Below are positions 23,901 to 38,900 of a DNA stretch of 64,000 bases, in pieces. A program made the translations under genes and the position numbers. Source of the stretch: Piliocolobus tephrosceles. Lineage: Eukaryota > Chordata > Mammalia > Primates > Cercopithecidae. The notes beneath the pieces are model-generated. The model ran no database searches, was not told where the DNA came from, and worked only from the letters and a program-made list of their open reading frames with translations. Numbering within the stretch: position 1 is the stretch's first letter; every line of letters begins with the position of its first letter. The DNA lies in NCBI RefSeq assembly GCF_002776525.5, contig NC_045443.1, positions 47,137,896 to 47,201,895 of the forward strand, in the 5' to 3' direction.

Positions 23901-26900
23901 TCACTCTGTCACCCAGGCTGGAGTATAGTGGCCCAATATCAGCTCACTGCAAGCTCCGCCTCCCGGGTTCATGCCATCCTCCTGCCTCAGCCTCCCGAGT
24001 AGCTGGGACTACAAACAGGCATCCACCACCACGTCCAGTTAATTTTTTGTAGTTTTAGTAGAGACAGGGTTTCACCATGTTAGCCAGGATGGTCCCGATC
24101 CCCTGACCTTGTGATCCGCCCATCTTGGCCTCCTAAAGTGCTGGGATTACAGGTGTGAGCCACTGTGCCTGGCCGGCTGATTTTTGTATTTTTAGTAGAG
24201 ATGGGGTTTCACCATGTTGACCAGACTGGTCTCGAACTCCTGACCTCAGGTGATCATTCACCTGCCTAGGCCTCCCAAAGTGCAGGGATTACAGGTGTTA
24301 GCCACCACGCCCGACCTGAAACATTCTTATGTTGAAATCTCATGTTTGGCTGGGTGCAGTGGCTCATGCCTGTAATCCCAGCATTTTGGGAGGCCGAGGT
24401 GGGAACATCACGTGAGCCCAGCAGTTCGAGACCATCCTGGGCAGCAAGGAGAGACCCCCCTCTACTTTAAAAAGTAAAAATAAAGAAATCTCATACTTAA
24501 GAAGATAAACATAGGTGATGGGGGCATATATTCAAGCAACTAAGACTCACTCTGACAGTTGTTTACTTAATCAGAGTAATTCCATTCACATGGATAAGGA
24601 TTCTACTGCATAGAAAAACTTTAACCAAAGCCAGGTGTGGAGGCTCACGCCTGTAATCCCAGCACTTTGGGAGGCTGAGGCAGGCAGATCACCTGAGGTC
24701 AGGAGCTCAAGCCCAGCCTGACCAATATGATGAAACCCCTTCTCTACTAAAAACACAAAAATTAGCCAGCCGTGGTGGCATGCGCCTGTTATCCCAGCTA
24801 CCTGGGAGGCTGAGACAAGAGAATCACTTGAACCTGGGAGGCCGAGGTTACAGTGAGCCAAGATCACACCATTGCACTCCAGCCTGGGCAACAAGAACAA
24901 AACTCTCTCTCAAAAAACAAACAAAAACTGTAACCAAACATCATCTCTCTCAAAACAATGCTGCAATGCTGACTCAGAGGAGTTTTAATGCTCGGGGCCT
25001 GTAATCTCTGTTATCTTGGCCTGACTATTCTTACCTGGTCTACTGTGGAGCCAATGGAACGAGTTTTCTTCACAGGTCCAGGGGGACCATCAACAAACTG
25101 TCGGCTACTAGAGCGCTAAAAAGGAGACAAAGACCCGTAACTTTAGTGCCAAGCAGAACTGAAGCACAGAAGATAAAATTATTCCATCAGACAACTTGGA
25201 TACAGGTCCTAGGGATTAGGGCTACAGTAAATAACAATGTGCTCTCTCTCTCTCTCTCTCTGCCTATTTCCACATGAAGAATAAGCTGTTCCAAAAGAAT
25301 ATGTTGTACAAAAATGCTCTCAGTGCCCTAGAAAAAATGAGCAAGCTGTGGAGAAATTTAGATGACACTACCAGAAAAAGTACAGCTGTAATCCTAACTA
25401 AGGACATGAAGTCTTGGAAACACATTAAGTACCCTAAACAAGCATACACAGATAGATCTCTATATATCCCATTATACACGCATTTCATCTGAAGCTTATA
25501 TTAGAGCACAAAAGTTCTGTGTAAAAATTCATATGACAATTCAAAACAAACTTAAGTTTATCCTTTTCCACTGTACGAATGAATTGAAATGCAGCCTAAA
25601 CAGTGAAATGGACAGGATCCTGTCCTAAGTTACTACTTCAAAGAGTACCAACACTGGTTGGGAGCAGTGGCTCACGCCTATAATCCCAGCACTTTGGGAG
25701 GCCAAGGCAGGTGGATCACCTGAGGTCAGGAGTTCGAGACCAGCCTGGCCAACACGGTAAAACCCCATTTCTACTAAAAATACAAAAATTAGCTGGGTGT
25801 GGCGGGCACCTGCAATCCCAGCTGCTTGGGAGGCCAAGGCAAGAGAATTGCTTGAACCCAGGAGGCGGAGGTTGCAGTCAGCCAAGATTGCGCCATTGCA
25901 CTTCAGCCTGGGCAACAAGAGCAAAACTCCATCTCAAAAAAAAGAGAATATCAATACTGTCCCCACAGCATGAATTCATTTGTACTATGTGCTTAACAAT
26001 GGCTAGAGCAACATGTCAGGAATGCAGTATTATGGCAAAATTTGCAAAAATAACTCTATTATTACTATGTTTACAAAAAAGACTAAACAAACCAAACATA
26101 CCCTCTTTTCTCTCTTCTTCAGTTTGAAAGTCTTCACCAAAGAAGAGTCCCAATCCTGTTGACAATTACACTGTATTAATTTCTTTTTTTGGTTAGGCCT
26201 TCCCTAAACCCTGTACAAATAAATTTACAGAGAACTTTAAAGGCTTCGTCAGTCAGGCTACCTAATGTACAATTTGGGGAGAGTTAAAGAAGGGAAGGTC
26301 TCAAGTGTTTGAGCTATAGAGCTATAGTAAGTTAATGTGCTTTCTTTCAAAAATTGAAGCTATTATTATAAAATCAGGAATCAATACCACAGAGGCAAGA
26401 AAAGGTTAAAGAATCAACTTCTGCCGTGATTATTTCCGGTGGCTGATCCTTTATTTCTGATTATTTTTGTAATTAGTTTTAAAACTTACAGAATGTTAGG
26501 CACTATACTGATCGTGTTAGATGTGATTCTTGCCCCCAAGGGACTGCCATTGTCTAATCAGATGCTCTGCATAATGTGGCCACTTAAAAAGTTCTACAGT
26601 TTAGGAACCTGGGCCCTAAAACATGTTCACCACTAAAGAACTATTTGTCTTTTATTGTGGTCACATTTCAATTCACCTATTTTAACTATTTGCATTCATT
26701 TTAGTAGTTACCTGTGATTTCCTTACTCCTGATTATCCCTGAAAACAGTATCTAGAAATAGTGGTATACAGCAAATAATAGCTTAGCTAAATAAATTTAA
26801 CTTCCTCAATTCATGGTCCAGTAATTTAGTTACTGGTTGTTTGATTCAGCTTCAGTTACAACAAATATCATATCATACATAGGTCTAGCTCAAAAATCAA

Positions 26901-29900
26901 CTGATAATATGATCTAGTTTTATTATATATTCGAGACCTCCACTATATCATTCCCTATTTGAAAAAGATGATGCCTAATATTTTTATCTATAAAATGGCC
27001 ATATATTCCCTGGTCAAACACTGAATTTGAACAGAAAACTCCTAGCCATGTAACAAGTAGTTGTCACTTGTTTTGCTATATCAGAAAACCAGTCACCAAA
27101 AACTTCCTGATTTGTTTTGTTTGCTAGTTTTCAGCTAGCAACAGAAAAGATGCACAAATCAATGAACTATATCAAAGACTGTATCAGGAGATGACCTTTT
27201 ATGCAGAAGCATCACTATAAGTAAAAAGAAGTGTGCTGCCCCATAAAAGCAGGGCAACAAATAGTTTAACATGTTAACCATTGTTGATGAAAGCATTATA
27301 TAGTGTCTAGGAACTCTAATCACACTTTTCTGGGTGAAATCCCAGGACCTTGGTGTCCTTCTAATTGTGAAGTACGACTATGCTTTTCCCAAGAACCAAA
27401 CTAATTCAGAAATAAGGCACAAATCTATTTAAGAGCAGCAAATAAACGCTGCCGACATACAGTCTTGCTAATATTTTTATTACTAGCTGGGCTTTAATAA
27501 GTCAAAATATAATCAATTAGTACAAGTGGCACACAGAGATCTATTAAATGAACTCAACTCACGCCAAATTCTGAATTCTATATTCTCACTTCAGAAACTA
27601 ATACAAAAGCCAGTCTCTTATAGCTCATGTGGATTTACATTTTAAATTGCTAGCTCAGAATCTGTAACACATCAACTAATAAAATAGTAATATAAGATGT
27701 TCAGAAGAGAGGACAGGAGAGATATTCCTGGGGAAGCAGAGGTAAGAAAAGTAGGTAATTCTCAGAGATCAAATGTTTATTACCAGTGATTCATCAGTCT
27801 TGTCAAAGCTGATATCTGATAAAATGGAACCAGATTCATCAATGGTTGATAGTCTAGATCAGTAAAACAATACAATGTTAGACATAGTAGACCGTGGAAT
27901 GTAAAATTCACCAACATTCAGAATAAGTCCTACTGGTCAGGTAATCAGTTAATTTCATAGCAAAATCTTCACTATGGAGACAACTACAATCTCAAACCCT
28001 GTGGTAGGCTACTTTGTATGGTTTCCACGGAGGAGTGTGTGTGCATGAGCACAGGTGCAGCACAGTTGCTTTTTCAGCAAAGACCTTATAACAGCAGTTG
28101 AAAGTTAGTCAGGGTTATGGGTGCTATTCTCTACTGAGTTTGTATTACAGGTTACTCAAAATTCACAAAATCAAGGGAATGAAGTTTAATTAGATCCCAA
28201 CTGTGCTAGTTTTTACAAATGAGAGTATTACCCAACACTGACTTTTTAAGAAATTAAGCCTGTACGTCTTCTTAGTTATAAAGATTCCCCATAAAACAAC
28301 CAAGCAACAAAACAAATAGCTGACCTTTCCCTGCGTATTGTACTGGGAATGTTAAATTCAAAGCCTGGTTGAGAGTATTTTAAACAGTGGTGCAGTGGAA
28401 CCAAAATTATTGTCTCGTCTTGGCTTACAGAGGCCTTTCTAAACCAGAAGAGCTATAAGAGCTCTCTGGAGAGTAAACACTGAAAGTATTGCTGAACTGC
28501 CACTTTCACCTTTGGGTTTCTCAGCAATGCGCAGGATTAGTTATTGATGCACAATTTAGCACCAATATCAAAATTTTATCCATGGTGAAACAACATCCTT
28601 AGGAAAGATTTAAAAATAAAATAAAATCCATCCTAGCTAACACGGTGAAACGCCGTCTCTACTAAAAAATATAAAAAACTAGCCAGGCGAAGTGGCGGGT
28701 ACCTGTAGTCCCAGCTACTTCAGGCTGAGGCAGAAGAATGGCGTAAACCCAGGAGGCAGAGCTTGCAGTGAGCTGAGATCCAGCCACTGCACTCCAGCCT
28801 GGGCGACAGAGCGAGACTCCCTCTCAAAAAAAATAAATAAATAAATAAATAAAATAAATAGGGACGTCCCTGTGCCTTTATTCCCCACCTACTCTTCCCC
28901 CCAAAATCTTTTTCTGCCTTTTTAAGCACACATTCTAGAAGCAGTATATTTAAGAATTCAGATAACAAGAATATCTGACAGCTGTGTTGCTTGCGATCGG
29001 ATAACAACAGATGCAGTTCCTCCACCTTTTGTTCCCAGCATTGCTGCTGGATGGTTGGCCTCTGTTGAGAAAAGCCAGAGCTGATTTTTGCTCCTCGCTT
29101 AGTTGAATGCTGCCAGATGTGTCACACATGAGCATCTCTCGAATCAGCTGAATCTGTCGTTCCTACAGACCAAAGCAGAGTAAAGCATCATAACTAGCCA
29201 GGGGAGAAAGCGTCACCTCAAATTTATGGGACAGGCAGACCAGAAGACATTAAAATACGAGCATTATGCAAATGGGCCTTCAGGAAGGCTGCTACACCAA
29301 TAGCATATTAATTCACATCAAACCCAGATTGTGTCTCTGATTTCTGACTGGCAAAATGAACTACATCTAGCATAGCAAAGTTTCTGCTACAAGACTTTTG
29401 GATTAACCTGCTAATCCAAGAGGAGAATAATGCAAAATGAGAGTCCCAAAATAGATTTCACATAGCAAAAACACTTTAGTGTCATTTTATCAGAACAAAT
29501 ATTGGCTTCTATGGATCAAAACAGCCACCCACCTAAGTAGTGGAGCAAAATGCATTAAAATGGATACAAAGCTATAAAGCACTGGAACCAGACAATTTGA
29601 GTTTACTGAGGCAGCTAACACTGTATACCAAGATGGATTGGTCCCTCCCAGTAAAGGCTTTCCTTTGTACTATGACCCATTCTGACACTAAAAATGGTAG
29701 TGTTCTGTGTCAGTCACATTGCTCAACTGGTTGAATACATCTAACCTTTTACTCTGAATTAGAGAGCGGTGATGAAAAGAGTCACAGTTGTTTTGTCTGT
29801 ATGAATGACAAAGTACCAGCTACTCATATAAGGATGGATATTCCGGGTAGCACTTAAAATAAACAATGGATGGCTAATATCTTGTGACAGATCAAGTACG

Positions 29901-32900
29901 TTAGGATCTCCCTCCCTCCCTTTTCCTCTAATTCTTTAAGTTCTTATTTGAAATCTGTCTGTTGGCCTGGCACGGTGGCTCAAGCCTGTAATCCCAGCAC
30001 TTTGGGAGGCCGAGACGGGCGGATCACAAGGTCAGGAAATCGAGACCATCCTGGCTAACCCGGTGAAACCCCGTCTCTACTAAAAAATACAAAAAACTAG
30101 CTGGGCGAGGTGGCGGGCGCCTGTAGTCCCCGCTACTTGGGAGGCTGAGGCAGGAGAATGGCATAAACCCGGGAGGCAGAGCTTGCAGTGAGCTGAGATC
30201 CGGCCACTGCACTCCAGCCTGGGCGACAGAGCGAGACTCCGTCTCAAAAAAATTTAAAAAAAAAAATGAAATCTGTCTGTTAAGTAATAGTTTCAAGTCT
30301 AAATGACAAAAACATATAAATTTCAAATTACGAAGAACAAGATTCCTAGTCTGCAATTTCAGCTCTAATCATGGGCAAGCTGTTAAAGAACAGGTCACTT
30401 TCAGTTCTTTAATGTGGAAGAAGAAACTAGGTATATCTGGCAAGTGGAAACTGTCAGACAATGCTTTCCCCCTCTCGCATCATCACTGTTCTAGCATGGA
30501 AAACAATACACACCAGCTTTTCGCAGTCAGCCTCAGCTCTCTGTCTCCGTTTGATCTCTACATCCACCTGATTACGTGCATGCTTCAGCTTAACGTCCAG
30601 AGCACTTCGCTCAGTCTCTGCTTTCATCAAAAGATCCTTGTATTTCCCCAGCTCATGGTCAGTCCTCTGCCACTTTTTACGGAAATCCTCAAAGTCCTTC
30701 GCCAACTGGATAAATTCTGAGGAAAGGGGGAATCTTTAATAATTCAAGCACCAAACAGTATAATTGCTCTAATAAATGAGTCCTACAGTTAGCTTTATTT
30801 GAAATTCATAATTAAGGAACCAGCTGAACTATGGGCAAATCCAGCTGAAAATAACCGGGTGCAGATCTTGGATATATTTGTCACTCTGATGAGAACTTTG
30901 TGGGTAGCAATTCCTATTTCGATAGGCCACTTACTTTTGGCTTAGCCAGTGGCATCTGCTATGGAATATGTAACTCATTAGTCACCTGGCTCCAGATGTA
31001 ACACTAACACTGAAAGCTCCTGAACAGAAGGCAATCAAAGGGGGATACCTTTGAGGCAGCTGTCACGCACCAGGACAGTTATAGCTATAAAACAAAAACA
31101 GCTTCCTTTACAGTCACGCATTGCTGCACCAGAGAGATGTTAAACAGCAAATTCAAATGTAACTGCTGTAATATGCTCCAGTAGACGTAGATTATTAATA
31201 TTACAGATGTCTAGACCTACAATTCCGTTTGGCTATATAATTATACAAATATTGATTTGAAAGTAAAAAGCCAATTTGCTTTTGCTGTTTAACACTGCCC
31301 TGAAGGGTATGTAAACATTCCAGTTGAAAAAAAAAAAAAAGAGGAAGAGAAGATCATACTAGCTTTTGGAACATCCCTGATAGCACAATGTGAAGTCTCT
31401 TCAAATGTCTGCAAAGAGAGCATCACTTCCAAGGCAGCATCTCAAAGGAAGAAGATAACCCTGGTGGCATTCATTCTTATCTCCTGCTATTGGCAAAGCT
31501 GTTCTTCTGCAATGTATTTGCAAAAGTGCCTTACAATTTTCTAGTTAACCTCCATCTATCTCTAAGGATCACTCTCCACCAACATCAAGGAAGAAGGTCT
31601 CAACGTGTACATCTGCTGTTAGTCAAACTAACCCAGTTTACAGCGAAACTAGGCCAAATTCACACACAGCAGATTCTTAGGTAGTAAGGGCACTTTTCCC
31701 ATATGAATTTAACCTAAGAGCATAGAAACAATATATAGTCCTTTTTAAACAATTTTAATAATTTGACCAAATATCAAACTTACAAATTAGGATACCAATT
31801 TCTTCCAGAAAAACCAAGTCATTAAGGAAACTTTCGTTTTTAGCAAACAACAAGTTTCAGCAAAATAGGTTATTATGACCTAGCTATCTTAAACAATGCA
31901 AATATCAACAATAAAAAAAAAAAGTATGGCTGGGCACGGTGACTCACACCTGTAATCCCGGCACTTCGGGAGGCCAAGGCAGGCAGATCACGAGGTCAGG
32001 AGATCAAGACCATCCTGGCTAACATGGTGAAACCCCGTCTCTACTAAAAATACAAAAAAATTAGCCGGGCATAGTGGCGGGCGCCTGTAGTCCCAGCTAC
32101 TCGGGAGGCTGAGGCAGGAGAATGGCGTGAACCTGGGAGGCAGAGGTTGCAGAGAGCCGAGATCGTGCCACTGCACTCCAGCCTGGGCAACAGAGACTCT
32201 GTCTCAAAAATAAATAAATAAAGTATTACAATTCAAATAGTTTTAAGAAATAATACGTTGGGTTAGTCTGGAACATGCTACTTTTTTGTGGGTTTATTTT
32301 TTTAGCTTAAAGAAGAAAACCTATCTGTTTGCAAACTAAATACCGTATGCATACACACTCAAAATATTTACCAAACTGAAAAACAATTTTGAAAATAAAA
32401 AGATTTTCATCTGACCTAATTTTGCTGGTTTGTTTGTTCTTTAGGATACTCCTTTTACTAAATTACTGCTTCAGCTTAGTTTAAGTCAGACCCAAAGCAG
32501 AACATTTACATACCTGATTAATATATTACTTTTTGTGTTTTCAGGTGAGAAATGTGAAAAAAAAGTAATGTCTTTTTTTTCTTTTTTTGGAGACAGAGTT
32601 TCACTCTTGTTGCCCAGGCAGAAGTGCAATGGCACAATCTTGGATCACCGCAATCTCCACCTCCTGGGTTCAAGCAATTCTCCTGCCTCAGCCTCATGAG
32701 TAGCTGGGATTACAGGTGTGGGCCACCATGCCCAGCTGATTTTTGTATTTTTTGTAGAGACGGGGTTTCACTATGTTGGCCAGGCTGGTCTCAAACTCCT
32801 GACCTCAGGTGATCCACTGGCCTTGGCCTCCAAAAGTGCTAGGATTACAGGTGTGAGGCACTGTGCCCGGCATACTTTTTACTTGAGACAGTCTTCCTCT

Positions 32901-35900
32901 GTCACCCAGACTGGAGTGCAGTAGCACAATCTCAGCTCACTGCAACCTCTGCCTCCCAGGTTCAAGCAACTCTCCTGCCTCAGCCTCTTGAGTAACTGGG
33001 ACTACAGGAGTACGCCACCACGCCCAGCTAATTTTTGTATTTTAACTAGAGATGGAGTTTTACCATGTTGGCTAGGCTGGTCTCAAACTCCTGACCTCAA
33101 GTGATTCACCCGCCTCAGCCTCCCAAAGTGCTAGGATTATATGCATAAGCCACCACGCCCGGCCGAAAGACACTACTTTTATGTACAATTCTGCTATGAG
33201 CAAAGTTTGCTAGGATCGGGTCAGAAGGCATTTTGGACTACAGATCAGAAACAATTTTGATGTTGAAGACCAACAATCATGGCACTGTTTTGGTCAGTTG
33301 GTGAATCACAATTCAGCTTGGTACTTGCCTTTCATGAAGTGCACATTAAAAGATTTATAAAATTCAGGTCGGGCATGGTGGCTCTCGCCTGTAATCCCAG
33401 CACTTTGGGAGGCTGAGGCGGGCAGATCACTTGAGCCCAGTAGTTCAAGACCAGTATGGCCAACATGGTGAAACCCTGTCTCTACTTAAACACAAAAATT
33501 AGCTGGGCTTAGTGGTATGCGCCTGTAATCCCAGCTACTCCAGGAGGCAGAGGTCGCAGTGAGCTGAGATTGTGCCACGGCACTCCAGCCTGGGCAACAG
33601 AGTGAGATACTGTCCCAAAAAAAAAGACTTATAAAATTCAAATTACAGCTGGGCACGGTGGCTCAAGCCTGTAATCCCAGCAGTTTGGGAGGCCGAGACG
33701 GGCGGATCACGAGGTCAGGAGATCGAGACCATCCTGGCTAACATGGTGAAACCCCATCTCTACTAAAAAATACAAAAAAAACTAGCCGGGCGAGGTGGTG
33801 GGCGCCTGTAGTCCCAGCTACTCGGGAGGCTGAGGCAGGAGAATGGCATAAACCCGGGAGGCGGGGTTTGCAGTGAGCTGAGATCCGGCCACTGCACTCC
33901 AGCCTGGGCGACAGAGCGAGGCTCCGTCTCAAAAAAAAAAAAAAAAAAAAAAAAATTCAAATTACAGTACCTCCTTTAAAAAGTTATATACACCCTAAAC
34001 TATGAAGTGCACCTATGAAAAAGGAGGAAAGAGGCCAGGCGCAGTGGCTCAAGCCTGTAATCCCAGCACTTTGGGAGGCCGAGACGGGCGGATCACGAGG
34101 TCAGAAGATCGAGACCATCCTGGCTAACATGGTGAAACCCCGTCTCTACTAAAAAATACAAAAACCTAGCCGGGCGAGGTGGCAGGCGCCTGTAGTCCCA
34201 GCTACTCAGGAGGCTGAGACAGGAGAATGGCGTGAACCCGGGAGGCGGAGCTTGCAGTGAGCTGAGATCCGGCCACTGCACTCCAGCCTGGGCGACAGAG
34301 CGAGACTCCGTCTCAAAAAAAAAAAGAAAAAGAAAAAGAAAAAGGAGGAAAGAGAAGGGAAATTTCCAAATTGAGGGTTATTTTTGATTTATTCAAAATT
34401 TAAAAATCAGGATTTGGTTCATAGCTCAGCAAGCAGATTTAAGTGGGTCCAGAAATCTTAATTTTTTTTTTCCGTTTACTCCCCAAGGCCTTTGAACAGG
34501 CTCTTCCATTTGTCTTCCCCACTACCCTCTCTAAGTTTCTTAAGGACAAAGACCCTATGTCTCCTTTGCTCTTTTATCTCCAGTGTTGTAACCTGCCTAA
34601 CACACAGTAGACACTTGAAATATCTGTTGAACAAATGAATGAATGAAAAGCCGCTGTTCAAATTAAATTTACCAGCATCCAAGACCACCCTACCAGTTTA
34701 AACAAACTTACCTCCCACCACTATGCAATACCCACCTAGCTAAACCGGTCTGCCCCTGCCCACAGAACAGAGGCCTTCTCACTTGTGACCAAGCTATGCA
34801 CTCCAAATGGAATGCCCTACCTACTCTTCTTAACATACCCATTTACCAAGTCCCATCTGGTCTGTGAATCTTTTCCTAATCAGTTTGCAACACATTAAAT
34901 TTTTCTAAATTACCCAAAAGCATGTATTTTGATACTTGTACTATCTTCTGTTTCATGAGAAAAAAAATCCTGTCTCTGAAACTAAAATACCATAATCTTC
35001 AAGACAGGCAATATATCATATATACTTCAGTATTTGATACCGTGCATAGTGTAGTACAAACCTAGTATATCACTGGTACACAATAAGCACCTGATAAATG
35101 TTAAATTATACTTATTCCTAATTTATACACCAATGATATTTTTTAAAAAAGCTCAGGCAGCTTATGACAAATTAAAAATAGAACATAAAAAACTGTGTGG
35201 ACTGGAGAAAACAAGATAACAAAATACGCCATTAAAGTCATCTTTTTTAAAATATTAACTTTCATTCTGATCTTCTTGTAACTTGGACTTAGCTCTCCCT
35301 TTCTTTTTTTAGAGACGGAGTCTCACTCTGTTGCCCAGGCTATAGTGCAATGACATGATCTTGGCTGACTGCAACCTCCACCTCTCGGGTTCAAGTGATT
35401 CTCATCCCTCAGTCTCCCAAGTAACAGGGATTACAGGTAAACACTACCATGCCTGGCTAACTTTTTGTATTTTTAGTAGAGAAGGGGTTTCCCCATGTTG
35501 GTCAGGCTGGTCTTGAACTCCTGACCAAGTGATCTGCCCGCCTTGGCCTCCCAAAGTGCTGGGATTACAGGTGTGAGCCACTTTGCCCAGCCCGGACTTA
35601 AGCTTTTTAAAAAACAATACATGCCGAGCATGGTGGCTCACGCTTGTAATCCCAGCACTTTGAGTGGCCAGGGCAGGTGGATCACCTGAGGTCGGGAGTT
35701 AGAGACCAGCCTGACCAACATGGAGAAACCCCATCTCTACTAAAAATACAAAATTAGCCAGGCGTGGTGGCACATGCCTGTAATTCAGCTACTCGGGAGG
35801 CTGAGGCAAGAGAATCACTTGAACCCAGGAGGCAGAGGTTGCGGTGAGCTGAGATTGCACCACCGCACTCCAGCCTGGGCAAAAAAGAGTGAAAAACTCT

Positions 35901-38900
35901 ATCTCCAAAAAAAAAAAAAAAAAATCAATACAAAAAAGAGAAAGAGGAATGAAGTTAATGATGAAAGGCAAGAGTAAGGAGTCAAGGGATACTTAGGCAT
36001 GCAGGGAATTCCTAAGGATCTAAGAAGAGTATAGGCCGGACACAGTGGCTCACGACTGTAATGCCAGCACTTTGTGGGGCCAAGGCAGGTGGATCACTTG
36101 ATGTCAGGAGTTTAAGATGAGCCTGGCCAACATGGGGAAACATTGCTACTAAAAATACAAAAACTAGCCAGGCTTGGTGGCATGCACCTGTAATTCCAGC
36201 TACTTGGGAGGCTGAGGCAGGAGGATCACTTGAACCCAGGAGACAGAGGTTGTAGTGAGCTGAGATCATACCACTGCACCCCAGCCTGGGCAACAGAATG
36301 AGACTGTCTCAAAAAAAAAAAAAAACAAGAAAAAGAAAAAAAGAGGACAGACACTGGGGTGGATGCACAAAGTTGATTCTAGTGTCTAAAAAACACAGGG
36401 CCACTTTAGTTCCTCAAAAGCCAACATTTGCCAGGCGCACTGGCTCACACCTATAATCCCAGCACTTTGGGAGGCTAAGGTAGGAGGATCACCTGAGCCC
36501 AGGAGTTCAAGACCAGCCTGGAAAACATGGCAAGACCTTGTCTCTACAAAAAATAGAATTAAAACAAAAGTAGTGCTTACAGTAGTTTGGGAGAAAAAGT
36601 AAATAATAAAAATTCAAAATAAAATAATAAAAATAAATACCGGCCGGGCACGGTGGCTCACGCCTGTAATCCCAGCACTTTGGGAGGCCGAGGCGGGCGG
36701 ATCACAAGGTCAGGAGATCAAGACCACGGTGAAACCCCGTGTCTACTAAAAATACAAAAAATTAGCCGGGCGTGGTGGCAGGCGCCTATAGTCCCAGTCA
36801 CACAGGAGAATGGCATGAACCCGTGAGGCGGAGCTTGCTGTGAGCCCAGATTGTGCCACTGCACTCCAGCCTGGGCAACAGGGTGAGTTTCCGTCTCAAA
36901 AAAAAAAAAAAAAAATGAGCCGGTGTGGTGGCATGAGCCTATAGTTCCAGCTACTCGGGAGGCTGAGGTAGGAGGATTGCTTGAGCCCAGGAGTTCAACG
37001 CCACAGTAAGCTATGATTGCACCACTGTACTCCAGCCTGGGCAACAGAGCAAGACCTTGTCTCCAAAAAACAAAAACTAGGCCAGGCACGGTGGTTCACG
37101 CCTGTAATCCCAGCACTTTGGGAGCCAAGGCAGGTGGATCACCTGAGGTCAGGAGTTCAATACCAGCCTGGCCAACGTGATGAAACCCTTTCTCTACTAA
37201 AAACACAAAAATTAGCCAGGCATGGTGGCAGACACCTGTAATCCCAGCTACTCAGGAGGCTGAAGCAGGAAAATTGCTTGAACCTGGGAGGCAGAAGTTG
37301 TAGTGAGCTGAGATTCTGCCACCGCACTCCAACCTGGGCAACAGAGTGAGACACTGTTTCAAAAAAATAAAATAAAAAATAAATGAGGGCCGGGCGCGGT
37401 GGCTCATGCCTGTAATCCCAGCACTTTGGGAGGCCAAGGCAGACGGATCACCTGAGGTCAGCAGTTCGAGACCAGCCTGACCAACATGGAGAAACCCCGT
37501 CTCTACCAAAAATAAAAAATTAGCCAGGCATGGTGGCGCATGCCTGTAATCCCAGCTACTCGGGAGGCTGAGGCAGGAGAATCTCTTGAACCTAGGAGGC
37601 AGAGGTTGCAGTGAGCCGAGATTGCACCATTGCACTCCAGCCTGGGTAAGAGTGAAACTCTTGTTTCAAAAAATAAAAATAAAAAAATAAAAAAGCCAAC
37701 ATTCCAAATTAGAGATTTGGAGAAGGAGGTAAAATGTACCTCTATAAGAGGAATAAATGGGAAGGTAAAAATTTGCTTATATAATAAAATCAGGATTTCT
37801 GTAAAAATAAGTATTTTGGGGGGGAGATTTCTGGCATAATCATTTCCCAAAGTATTTTCACAACATCTCAATTTATGCCCAAATCCTCATAGCACTCCCA
37901 CAAAGAAAATAGAGATGTTTAAATTCCTATTTTATAGGTGGAGAAACAGACACAGAAATAACAGGTAAAAGCTAGCACTAGTTATCAACACTCTAAACCA
38001 CAGAGTCTTCCCTCTGCCCCCATATTTTATCAGTTGCCTCCTTCTATAGGTCTTATTATCACAATCTCTTCTACCCATTTCTCCCTACTTCCATCTTCAC
38101 AACCACCATTCCAGTTAGGGCTATTATTGCCTCTTTCCTGAGCTATGACAACCATGTCATTCCTAGTCAGTCTCTCAGCATCCACCTCTAATGCAGCCTA
38201 CACCTCTGCCAGGGTAATCTTCCTAAAGCACAGTTTTGATTATGTCACTCCCCCTTACTCCTATTTCCCTCAAGTCCCACACCCTCTTGCCTCCGCTCAG
38301 GCTGTCGCCTGATCTAAAATACCCCCTTTCATCTCTGCCTGTTGGGATTCTACCCTACAGCTAAAGCTCAGCTCAAACCCTTTCCTCCATAATACCATTT
38401 AGTCATCCCTTTCCCTCAATTCAAAAATGCTAAAAGCCCTGATAGGTTCTCACAAAATATTTGCTGAATGAACCTGAGTATTAAGATCTCTTATTCCACA
38501 CTCTAGTCCCCACCACACTCTAAAGTAATCCATCTTCTGAGATGATGTGACCTCAAAGAGAAGCCTAATTAGTATGCCATTGTGGTTACTGAGCTGGTAC
38601 CAGATGATAGGGTCATGCAGCAGCTATTAGAGAGAGAAAATAGAATATTGTTTTGAAAGGCCTGTAAGTGGATAAGAGCTATTAAAAACATCAATCAATT
38701 CAAAGAAAATATTGAATGGCATAAGCAAGACACCACAGCAAGTACTATAGAAATAAAAAAAAGTTCAAGACACAGTTCTTACATTACTTTAACACCAGTA
38801 AGGCTGACTTGAGAACAACATTTACTAAATTAGGTATTAATGAAAGTCTGAAATAGGAGAGGATGGTAATACAAAGAGAAGCTGGTATAGAATAATTCCC

